Assembly: GCA_002811645.1 (NCBI GenBank)
Contig: PDIP01000122.1
Span: forward strand, 183,962-247,961
Reading direction: 5' to 3'
From: Corallochytrium limacisporum
Lineage: Eukaryota > Opisthokonta
DNA length: 64,000 bases
A program made the translations under genes and the position numbers. Numbering within the stretch: the first letter of the stretch is position 1; each line of letters begins with the position of its first letter. Below, piece after piece: positions 46,860-54,792 of the stretch. The notes under the pieces are model-generated. The model did no database searches, was not told where the DNA came from, and worked only from the letters and a program-made list of their open reading frames with translations.

Positions 46860-47598
46860 TCCTGTTCAATTCTAAATTACTCCTTTGTTCACAGTTCTAG
46901 ACCTTCACATATGGTCCTGATCATTCACTGCTGCATGTAGACGAGGGAACCCTTACTTGATTGAGCAACTGCTGTTTCGACCTTCAAATAAGTTTTTGTC
47001 ATCTAGGTGTCTTGCTGTCGTTGAATTTTATTCAACAGGAGCTGGAAGACGCATCGAAGCGTTGCGACTTGAAGTATACTTGAACCGAATCATGCCGAGT
47101 CCAGCGATCTCCAGTTTACACCGCAAACGGAGTCCAGTTTGGTCCCCCTCTCCTCCAGAGCTGCTTGTTAGTCTTTTATCTTCGCGCGGCAATTCTGTGA
47201 ACAAGAATTTTAAAGATGTCGGTATATATTATTTGCAGGTATTATACTAAATATATTGAATATTGAGTGCCAACTATGATATATGTATACATGTCAGTAT
47301 GTTTATTTTCTTTGCCATATGCATATCCCTCTCGAGCCAAGGTTTTGGCTTGTGTGATGGCCTTTTGCCCCTGCCGGTCCGATCCCCGTCTCCCTACCTT
47401 TGCTGCTACTGGCACCCAAAGGAGTAGCTTTGCTCCCTAGGCTTAGCCTGAACAACACTCACTATTCCATCGCGACACTAAACTTTCCGCGCCCTTGGGG
47501 GGGGGGAGGGGAGTGCAATAGAAAGGGGGAAGGTTGAGAAGGAATTGGCAATGCCGACAACCGACACTTGCGGTGTCCTGGAGGGGAAAGGGCACGTC
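46860..47598. other. Intergenic region upstream of Tra1
   Basis: About 740 bases without a supported gene. The central part is AT-rich (about 47215-47310), and a run of ten G lies at 47497-47506. It should hold the Tra1 promoter and the 3' end of the SAM-domain gene. Confidence 0.45.
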
Positions 47599-48549
47599 CT
47601 ACGATCGGGTCACAGTGCTGCCGTTGACAGGGCGGTCATACTTTGCAACAACTTCGGCAGTGCTATCCATAAAGACATAACCTCGACGTCGCTTGCGGGA
47701 GCCCTTCTCGTCCGTTCCTTCATCGGCTTGAGGATGGGAAGAGGATTTGTTGTCGTTGACAACGCCGTCATCATCGGGCACTTCAGCCGTTCGTGTTCTG
47801 CCGTTTGGGCCGTGCGAATAGAAACCGTAGACCTTGGGCTTTCGGTCAACAGAGCCCTCAGATATCGATGACTTCCTCTCTGAAGCAGCACTTGACTGTG
47901 TTTGTGGGGCCAGCGGGATAGTTCCAGAGGGACGTGGAGAATTCGGTCCTCCTGTGCTTGCCGCAGGAGCCATCATTGGCCACCCATATGGAGGATATGG
48001 TGGTTGGAGGAGTGGACTTCTTGCATTTCCTGGATGAGGCATTATTCGCGCTCGGTCACCCATAAGATCCATCGGACTCGTAGCTGCCGATGATGGCGTG
48101 CCAGGAGTAGCGGGTGTACTTCCTGATGCTGCAGAAAAAAAGTGTCCTGCAACCGGAATACGAACTTTGTTTCCCGAGACTAGCTTTGGCTGAATAAGTC
48201 TTGGACTTCCCTTTGTTTGTGGGGCTGGCACTACCGAGGGTCTGCCTCGTTTGCGCTTCATTTGTGTGATTCCCGCGGCAATGGTAGGTACCGGGGCTGA
48301 TCTTGCCTGAGAGCTGGTCTTTTGTGTTGACACATCTTCTGTCTTACTGGGCGTAGCCTGTTCCTTCTCCTTCATTTTCGTAACACCTAGAAGAAAGAGT
48401 CTCCGGTGCCCTGGAACAATTTTCATTTCTTTAAGATCTTCTTCCTTGATCTCTCTCAAGGCCGTAAGACTGTCAAACCCGTTGTCTTCCAGGAGATTCT
48501 CATATTTCTCCAGACCATACTCCCGTAAGAAGTCTATCACTTTTTCCAT
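47599..48549 (-). CDS. SAM-domain protein with AT-hook and nuclear basic motifs
   Basis: A 316-residue protein. Residues 1-62 form a sterile alpha motif (VIDFLREYGLEKYENLLEDN, then the SLTALREIKEEDLKEM helix and a GHRRLFLLGV end). Residues 98-105 read KRKRGRPS, an AT-hook core that would bind the minor groove of AT-rich DNA. The middle is Ser/Pro/Gly/Ala-rich and disordered, and a second basic cluster (SRKRRRGY, about 284) could serve as a nuclear signal. I know no family with exactly this layout; a chromatin or transcription role is inferred from the two motifs. The ATG start is preceded by a four-codon upstream ORF (48603-48589) and by an overlapping out-of-frame ATG at 48574. It diverges from the pyrroline-5-carboxylate reductase gene. 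Confidence 0.75.
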   Translation of the reverse strand: MEKVIDFLREYGLEKYENLLEDNGFDSLTALREIKEEDLKEMKIVPGHRRLFLLGVTKMKEKEQATPSKTEDVSTQKTSSQARSAPVPTIAAGITQMKRKRGRPSVVPAPQTKGSPRLIQPKLVSGNKVRIPVAGHFFSAASGSTPATPGTPSSAATSPMDLMGDRARIMPHPGNARSPLLQPPYPPYGWPMMAPAASTGGPNSPRPSGTIPLAPQTQSSAASERKSSISEGSVDRKPKVYGFYSHGPNGRTRTAEVPDDDGVVNDNKSSSHPQADEGTDEKGSRKRRRGYVFMDSTAEVVAKYDRPVNGSTVTRS

Positions 48550-48588
48550 TATTTATGTATGGCCCAATGGCCATGAAACTCGAAAATT

Positions 48589-48603
48589 TCACCGATATGA
48601 CAT
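48589..48603 (-). promoter_or_regulatory. Four-codon upstream ORF before the SAM-domain gene
   Basis: ATG TCA TAT CGG TGA on the minus strand, 39 bases before the main ATG. Its first two codons repeat those of the BEACH leader ORF (ATG TCA). Confidence 0.45.
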
Positions 48604-49696
48604 AGCTCACAATGCAACCTCTTCGTAGGACCACTCAATGACTTCGACCCTTCCTCGCAGATTCAAATTTGATTTATGGCGAAACTACTTTCCGTGGTCG
48701 TGTGCCGTAAACTAGTTTGTATACCTTTGAAGAATGTGCCGAAAGCCATCTAGCCACTCAGAACGGCCCATATGACGGAGACCCGGCCGTGCTCACCCAA
48801 AGTGCATTCGACTGATGGACCCTTGTGCTGGCGCTACCAAAGTGCCTGGCACGAACTGCGTTTGCTAACCCGTCCCTACCTTTTTCCCTTTTGGAATCTG
48901 ACCAATTTCTTCCCCTTTACGACCCGACCTAGTACTGATTGGTTTCTTTCGGCTATTCCCTACCACTGATTGGCTACGCAGCCCTCTGTGCCTCGGGAAG
49001 GTAAGGGCCAGATACTAGGACAATCTTGTAGATCTGGTAAATTTGCTATACAATTTTCCCCTCCCTTTCTATGCAATGTCAATTGGCCAGGGACCTTTAG
49101 CTGATTCCCCTAAGTTACTTCATTAAGACGTAAATAGCTGATAACCTGATTCAGATGGATTAATCACGCGGTACACCCTGAGAAAGTCATAAATTATGTG
49201 AGGCGAACACTCTAGGCGTCTGGAAGTTGCCGTTATTCTTCATCTGTACACTGATGAGTACTCAATTGGTCGCAGAATTTAGGTGAGTGATGAGTGCCTC
49301 TTTCAATTTATTACCAACCTACCCGGCACTTGGGGTACCGGTGCCCTGAATGTCTTCTGTCCTTTCGGGACGCATCTCCCACGAGGCACCCTCAGTTGCT
49401 GGGCTTATGGAAAGGGCACGTCAGTCAGCGGGGGCGGGGTTGCGGGTGGGTTCGCGTACAAGTCGCATTCGGAATCCTCACTGAAGGTCGAATCAAACGC
49501 TTCACCCGGGATTCATATTATTTCGTCCACATCACTCGAAATGCGTTGCAGATTGGGAGAATATATACGGAGATCTGAGGGAACAGTTATTTCAAGGAGT
49601 AAGATGGCTGGTACTTTGTTGAAGTTTGATTTGCATGAAGCAAAACCTGGGTCCGTAAGAAACTCAGGATTATTGAACAACTCTAGAAACAACAAC
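48604..49696. promoter_or_regulatory. Divergent promoter region of the SAM-domain and P5CR genes
   Basis: About 1.1 kb. Two inverted CCAAT boxes in the same context (actgattgg) lie about 31 bases apart near 48935 and 48966, with further CCAAT/ATTGG cores near 48900 and 49080. A TATATA element sits near 49562 (plus strand). Between it and the P5CR start at 49697 lie a seven-codon upstream ORF (49635-49658) and an in-frame ATG at 49604. Confidence 0.45.
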
Positions 49697-50518
49697 ATGT
49701 CGCTGCAGAACGGTCTTGGATTCATCGGAGCTGGTGCGATGGCCTCTGCCATCATTCGCGGTGTGCTTGCTGCTGGTGTCATCGAACCCTCCAAAATTTG
49801 GGCCTCCGATGGTTGGGACACTGCCTTGGAACGCCTCAAGGATACTGGGATCAACACCACCAAGGACAACAATGAGGTGGTCAAGAATACTGACACTATC
49901 ATCATTGCTGTGAAGCCGCACATTGTTGCCAAGGTGTTGAGTGGAAACACTGTGATAACAGAGAAGAAGTTGATCGTTTCCATTGCCGCAGGAATTACCA
50001 TTGCAGATATGGAAAAGATGCTCGGCAAACCAATCCCTGTCGTCCGCGTAATGCCCAACACTCCTGCTCAGGTCGGTGCTGTTGCAGCCGGTGTTGCTGG
50101 AGGGGCACATGCCACCCAAGAACACACAGACCTCGTCGAGACAGTTTTCGGGGCTATTGGCAAGGCGTACACTGTGCCTGAGAATCTTCTGGATGCGGTG
50201 ACCGGTGTCAGTGGCTCTGGTCCTGCCTACATCTACCTGGTCATTGAGGCTATGGCTGACGGTGGTGTACGTGCTGGACTACCTCGTGATATTGCTCTTG
50301 GACTTGCTGCACAAACGGTATTCGGGGCATCAAAGATGGTTCTAGAGACGGGAGAGCACCCTGGTGTGCTTAAAGACAAGGTGTGCTCGCCTGGCGGCAC
50401 CACGATTACTGCCGTGCATGAACTTGAGAACAATGGTCTGCGCGCAGCCTTTATTAATGCTGTCTACGCTGCAGCCACCAAGGCCGCCGATCTGGGTAAG
50501 GCAAACTCTAAGCTTTAA
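49697..50518 (+). CDS. Pyrroline-5-carboxylate reductase
   Basis: The last enzyme of proline synthesis, reducing pyrroline-5-carboxylate with NAD(P)H. From the ATG at 49697 it has 273 residues, the usual size. MSLQNGLGFIGAGAMASAI carries the N-terminal GxGxM dinucleotide motif. Further marks are AVKPH, the VVRVMPNTPAQVGAV segment, GSGPAYIYLVIEAMADGGVR and the C-terminal signature beginning VCSPGGTTI. The frame is open for 138 codons upstream. An in-frame ATG at 49604 in strong context (aagatgg) would add 31 residues containing a few Arg/Lys, so a longer, perhaps organelle-targeted form is possible. The TATA-like element near 49562 would suit either start. It diverges from the SAM gene. Confidence 0.94.
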   Translation: MSLQNGLGFIGAGAMASAIIRGVLAAGVIEPSKIWASDGWDTALERLKDTGINTTKDNNEVVKNTDTIIIAVKPHIVAKVLSGNTVITEKKLIVSIAAGITIADMEKMLGKPIPVVRVMPNTPAQVGAVAAGVAGGAHATQEHTDLVETVFGAIGKAYTVPENLLDAVTGVSGSGPAYIYLVIEAMADGGVRAGLPRDIALGLAAQTVFGASKMVLETGEHPGVLKDKVCSPGGTTITAVHELENNGLRAAFINAVYAAATKAADLGKANSKL

Positions 50519-50615
50519 GTTCTAATCTTTGCGCGTTACAGCATAGCAAGCAGAATAGTTTCAAGCTCGTCGAGATTTCTGTAAGCAATAAGAAGCGACA
50601 GATCAGACACACAGA

Positions 50616-50621
50616 AATAAA
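50616..50621 (+). terminator. Probable poly(A) signal of the P5CR gene
   Basis: AATAAA about 98 bases past the stop codon. Confidence 0.55.
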
Positions 50622-50742
50622 ATAGTCTATAATCATATATTTTCTTCACTTACGAACATGTACACTCACACCCAATATGCGATCGCATCGCAGAAAGGCA
50701 GCTCTTGGTAGGTCTGCTTTGGGCGGGGCCATTGCCGGCGCT

Positions 50743-50828
50743 CCCTCCCGCCCACCTTCTCCCCACTGCGCAATCGTTCCGATTCCGGTCCCTCCCGCCT
50801 ACCTTCTGCCTACTGCGCAATCGTTCCG
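50743..50828. repeat. Two tandem 39-base repeats upstream of the VIT-like gene
   Basis: Bases 50743-50781 and 50790-50828 match at 36 of 39 positions (period 47), each ending in actgcgcaatcgttccg. They lie about 185-270 bases before the VIT-like start, between the P5CR 3' end and that gene, so they may be a duplicated control element. Confidence 0.8.
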
Positions 50829-50945
50829 CTCCCTTCCAAGGGGACATTCTCTGAGCTCGCCCTTTGGGCGCGGAGAACGGTTCAAACCTCTGAGCTATTT
50901 GCTCAGCAAGCGGACGCCGGGTAAGGTTCTTCAGTTGCAGATACA

Positions 50946-50951
50946 ATGTAA
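50946..50951 (+). promoter_or_regulatory. Start-stop element (ATG TAA) before the VIT-like gene
   Basis: ATG followed at once by TAA, 59 bases before the main ATG. Its context (acaatgtaa) is the same as that of the element before RRP42. Confidence 0.45.
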
Positions 50952-51010
50952 TACAAGAATCAAACCTATCCGGTGCTTCACACCAGAACATACGAAGTTC
51001 GATCCTTCTG

Positions 51011-51826
51011 ATGAGCATGGTCACCACCAGGCGACAGGCCACAAAACCAGTCGAGGCGTTTGAATTGGGAGACAAGAAGTTGTCAAAAAAACTTCATGAG
51101 GGAACAAATCCAGAGCCTGCCATAGAGGCTTATCACAACACAGGGAGCACTGTTCATTACGAAGTCCTCGCGAGTTTGAATGATGGCTTGATGAAGGGAG
51201 CATTGGTGTTGCACACGACCAGCTTCTTCAACTCACCTCTTGAGGTGGCCGCCTACGCAAGCGCTGCCTTTTCCTTGGCTCTTGCCGTCGCTACAGAAAT
51301 GTCGTCAGCTCTGCAGCGTTTAGTGTTACAGGAGCACCGATACACGGAGATACGTCGCGAATACTGGGAATTCGATAATTACCCAGAAGGAGAAATCAAA
51401 GAAATGATCGCCATCTACAAAGGCCGAGGGGTCCAGGAGAAGGACGCCAAGTCTGTCCTGCGAACGCTACAGTCCTATCGTGACTTCTTTGTTGAGCACA
51501 TGATCACACTTGAGCTGGGCTTTATCCCACGACCAAAACCAACAGATTTCTTTCTTCGGGCCATAGCATGTATCGTTGTCAACGCTGCCGCTGCGACGTT
51601 GCCAACCGTGATCAGTACCATTTCCGCATTGCACTCAGGCATGGGAACCCTGGACCATACAGGTGTCTACTTCGCTCTGGCAGGAGTCGCACTTCTAGGG
51701 GCCGAGAACAGCTATCGCCTTCGCCAGACAGTGGCTTTGGGTGTTATGTATGCCGTTCTCACTCTGCTCGCTCCAATGGCGCTGCTCCACAGCTTAGCAG
51801 CTTGGTTCCCGGCTCGTGCCAACTGA
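51011..51826 (+). CDS. VIT/CCC1-family vacuolar iron or manganese transporter
   Basis: A 271-residue membrane protein with about five hydrophobic helices. It shows the VIT/CCC1 layout: a first helix with LNDGLMKGALVL (the family's NDG motif) and a second helix. A Glu-rich cytosolic part follows (REYWEFDNYPEGEIKEMIAI), where the family binds metal with Glu/Met residues. Next come VEHMITLELGF, the usual D/E-H-M-M-x-x-E-L-G element, and three more helices. VIT1 and CCC1 export Fe2+ or Mn2+ from the cytosol into vacuoles in exchange for protons. The N-terminal 45 residues are polar. A second in-frame ATG lies two codons on. Upstream are a start-stop element and the tandem 39-base repeats. Metal specificity cannot be read from sequence. 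Confidence 0.78.
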   Translation: MSMVTTRRQATKPVEAFELGDKKLSKKLHEGTNPEPAIEAYHNTGSTVHYEVLASLNDGLMKGALVLHTTSFFNSPLEVAAYASAAFSLALAVATEMSSALQRLVLQEHRYTEIRREYWEFDNYPEGEIKEMIAIYKGRGVQEKDAKSVLRTLQSYRDFFVEHMITLELGFIPRPKPTDFFLRAIACIVVNAAAATLPTVISTISALHSGMGTLDHTGVYFALAGVALLGAENSYRLRQTVALGVMYAVLTLLAPMALLHSLAAWFPARAN

Positions 51827-51845
51827 ATACTATCGCCATTCAACC

Positions 51846-51851
51846 ATTAAA
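51846..51851 (+). terminator. Possible variant poly(A) signal of the VIT-like gene
   Basis: ATTAAA 19 bases past the stop codon. Confidence 0.35.
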
Positions 51852-52195
51852 TGAGTTCTACATAGATTCTTTACCGTCACGGTGGGGTATCCATCAACCT
51901 CTCTGATCTCTTAACGACGATCCGGCAAGATGGGGGCCTAAAATTCCAAGGTCACTCTTAGCTCCTTCGGTGCGCGCGAAAATTTTAGGATCGGGGTGGG
52001 GCCTCCACAGAGTCGGGAGGTAAGCTCGGTGGAGACCCCGAGGCCTCGCATCCCTCAGTTGACAAGGTGCAAAATGCAGGTGGTCGACTTGTAAAGTACG
52101 GCCAATTGCAATTCATATGTATACAAACGGATCGTTCGATAATGTGTATTGACAAAGTAATGGCGGAAAAGGACAAGGTTGAGACGCGGTCTAAA
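51852..52195. other. Short intergenic region
   Basis: About 340 bases between two plus-strand genes. No gene is supported. A minus-strand frame (51985-52215) has no family resemblance. Confidence 0.4.
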
Positions 52196-52210
52196 ATGCG
52201 TGCAATATGA
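52196..52210 (+). promoter_or_regulatory. Four-codon upstream ORF before the 831-residue orphan
   Basis: ATG CGT GCA ATA TGA ends six bases before the main ATG at 52217. Its TGA overlaps (as ATGA) another, out-of-frame ATG at 52207 whose frame runs past the main start. Confidence 0.45.
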
Positions 52211-52216
52211 ACCAAA

Positions 52217-54712
52217 ATGGCTACGGCTCACAGTCGCTTGTGTCAGTACTACGGGGATCTTCGGGGACCCTTTGTGATAGAATCACATGATGCCCATGAA
52301 TATTTCTACAACGATTTAGGATTCATTATTATTGTGAATGATCAAGGTACATCCTGCTACAAACTCTGCGGAGTACCGTTAGATTTCGTGAGCTCCTTGC
52401 AGGTGTTTGCACTGGTCGCTGATCCTGAACCCGGCAAATACGGTGTTCTGGCGCAAACTTCTTGTCATGAAGTTAGAAAGCTCCATTGTCACTTTTTCGC
52501 GTTCAAACAAAGTGCCATACGGGACGTGAATTATTTAAACTTGGTGTATCCAAAAACTCTGAAGTTGTGTAATTCACCTGGTGAGATTACAACAACATGT
52601 GCTGCTACTCAATTGCCTTTCTGGATAGCTGGGAACTTCCTGTATCGAACTGGCATCGCGGACGCAGATACAGAAGGCAGAGTCTCGCACACGAGTGCTC
52701 ATACTCGTTTAGTTTGGAAGGAGTCAATAGAGCTCTTTTTGGAATCGGAAGGAATATACAAAATCGTGGCCACCGAAAGAGTGCCAGCAATGACAACATC
52801 TGTTCGAGGTGATGACCTGCCAATGTTGCAAGAATGGGATGTTCTCAGTTGGGACACAGACAACCCTCCGTCCTGTGTTAATTCTCATGGTGTTACATGG
52901 CAGACAGATGGATTTCGTTGCCACTGGACCAACGATGGATCCATTTTCTGCAGGAGTGGCCACATGCAGCCTGACGTAATGGGCCGAGTGGAGGAAGCGC
53001 CCGAGTTACGTTGGGTCTGGAATCTGTCATGGGAAAGTTCAGGGCACTCGACACGAAGAGTCCTGGTCCTCGCAGAAAACGGTATGCTCTATGCTTACAC
53101 TTTTCAGTACACAAGCCCACCACGTGTGCTTCTTTTACATGATGGTCAATGTATCAAACAAAGGTTGTCCTGTGGGTCTATAAGAAAAGTGATCGCAACC
53201 AAACATTCCGTTCTACTCATGGATGCAGCAAGCACAATGTGGCGGGCTGGCATCCCGATTGACTACACTTTCGACATGCTTGAGTTGCTGGAACCTGTCA
53301 ATTTTTCACAAAGTGCAAAGTCTTGGTTTGATAGATGTCAAGTTGCAGGCAGTCACCTCCAAAGCAAGATTTACATAATGGACACTGGCCGTGGCGAATT
53401 ACACTTGGTTGACGTGGAAGAATTGCGCAGCTCTACTTGCAGAGGATCTGGTGACTCTACTGAAGCACTATTGACTGAATTGAAGTCTTTGCACAAGGAA
53501 TCTTCTCGCCATGGACTTGTGGTCAAGATTCGGACTGTTGACAAATATCTCAGACTTGTTAGTGATTTGCAACAGCTTAAAGAGCCTTTGGCGCATGTCT
53601 TACGGGTTGTCGGTAGCACCTTCTGCCTCAACAAGCGCCATACGATTTTGTCATCAGCTACTAAAGGATTGCACATGTGGTGTGAATTGCAGGCTCTGGA
53701 GAAGTGGAAGGTGTGCCCGAACGGAAGGGCTCTCGAGGTGCATCAGAGGCTCACTTCCGCCCCAGGAGTGCAGGTTTGCACAATCGGACTTCCAGCGAGT
53801 GACACAGGACTCAGTGAAAGCGAAGCAGTTAAGGAAGCTGTTAGTTTTACCCTCAACAGGAACATCTTACCAACAGATGTGCTGTCAGTTTTTGCATATT
53901 TGGAGCCTCTTGACCTGCTCTTGAATGTACTAGAACCAACCATTGTTGCCGGGATACCCATGGCTCTGCCAAACGCTCTTCCTGCCGACGTCTCCAATGT
54001 TTGGGACGGTGACCACAAGTTTGCTGCTAACGTTCTCAAGGATTGGGACGAAAGGGAAGAGGGAACGCATCAGATGGCAGAATGGCTTGAAGTAGAATCA
54101 AATCGTCCCGAGTTCCATGAAGATTGCACTTTCACAGAAGATCTTCTGCGGCCCTCACGTATGTTTCTCAAGGTTCCTGTTGATATCGTTAAGGAGCCGG
54201 AGCCTCATGTCCAGCTGATTCCCACGTATGCGTTCATGCGAACTTCTCCTATGAGCTCTGGCAGGAAGCGGATGTTGTATCTGAAACACATTCGTCGCGA
54301 CCGACTAGAAGTGCACGCGGATATTGACAGCATCCTGGAGCTTTTCGCTGCTGATTTGATACGGCCGGTGGGAGGCCCAATATCACAGCCTATAGTGGCC
54401 GGCTTAGACAACAATGCAAACTTCCAGAGACTATGCAAGCGCTATAGAGCCGCTAAGAACAAAATGGCTATGATGATTCGCCTATGGTCCCGTACGATGG
54501 AACCTGTCGGTCACACTGGATGTGACGACAAGGAGAATGCAGAGCCCAATCATGGCGTATCCGTGACGACTAACTCAAATTGCCCCGTGAAATCATTGAC
54601 AAACGCACTCGAAGAGGGCCTTGACACCCGCCTGCACAGCGCCCATGGTGGCCTGCTGCGTGCGGAAGAAGAGCTCATGGTGTATATGATCGGTGCCATT
54701 GTTAAGAAGTGA
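52217..54712 (+). CDS. Unrecognised 831-residue protein with KEN box
   Basis: I do not recognise this protein. There is no signal peptide or membrane helix. Residues 1-400 alternate short hydrophobic strands with Trp/Gly turns (for example WHTNDGSIFC-like and RRVLVLAENGMLYAYTF), suggesting a beta-propeller. Residues 440-600 look helical. The C-terminal third is charged, and a helical segment (FQRLCKRYRAAKNKMAMMIRLW) precedes residues 771-777, D-K-E-N-A-E-P. This is an exact KENxxP degron of the type read by APC/C-Cdh1. A cell-cycle protein with a propeller-plus-helix layout, such as a kinetochore or APC/C-like subunit, is one possibility, but this is inference. It is a real gene judging by length and codon use. 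It converges with HEATR6, 80 bases apart. Confidence 0.8.
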   Translation: MATAHSRLCQYYGDLRGPFVIESHDAHEYFYNDLGFIIIVNDQGTSCYKLCGVPLDFVSSLQVFALVADPEPGKYGVLAQTSCHEVRKLHCHFFAFKQSAIRDVNYLNLVYPKTLKLCNSPGEITTTCAATQLPFWIAGNFLYRTGIADADTEGRVSHTSAHTRLVWKESIELFLESEGIYKIVATERVPAMTTSVRGDDLPMLQEWDVLSWDTDNPPSCVNSHGVTWQTDGFRCHWTNDGSIFCRSGHMQPDVMGRVEEAPELRWVWNLSWESSGHSTRRVLVLAENGMLYAYTFQYTSPPRVLLLHDGQCIKQRLSCGSIRKVIATKHSVLLMDAASTMWRAGIPIDYTFDMLELLEPVNFSQSAKSWFDRCQVAGSHLQSKIYIMDTGRGELHLVDVEELRSSTCRGSGDSTEALLTELKSLHKESSRHGLVVKIRTVDKYLRLVSDLQQLKEPLAHVLRVVGSTFCLNKRHTILSSATKGLHMWCELQALEKWKVCPNGRALEVHQRLTSAPGVQVCTIGLPASDTGLSESEAVKEAVSFTLNRNILPTDVLSVFAYLEPLDLLLNVLEPTIVAGIPMALPNALPADVSNVWDGDHKFAANVLKDWDEREEGTHQMAEWLEVESNRPEFHEDCTFTEDLLRPSRMFLKVPVDIVKEPEPHVQLIPTYAFMRTSPMSSGRKRMLYLKHIRRDRLEVHADIDSILELFAADLIRPVGGPISQPIVAGLDNNANFQRLCKRYRAAKNKMAMMIRLWSRTMEPVGHTGCDDKENAEPNHGVSVTTNSNCPVKSLTNALEEGLDTRLHSAHGGLLRAEEELMVYMIGAIVKK

Positions 54713-54792
54713 CGAGATCCCTAAAGAATCATTATAAAACTGTACCTAATGTTTTCTATTCTACAAAGATCATTTTTTCACCTCTACTTCGT

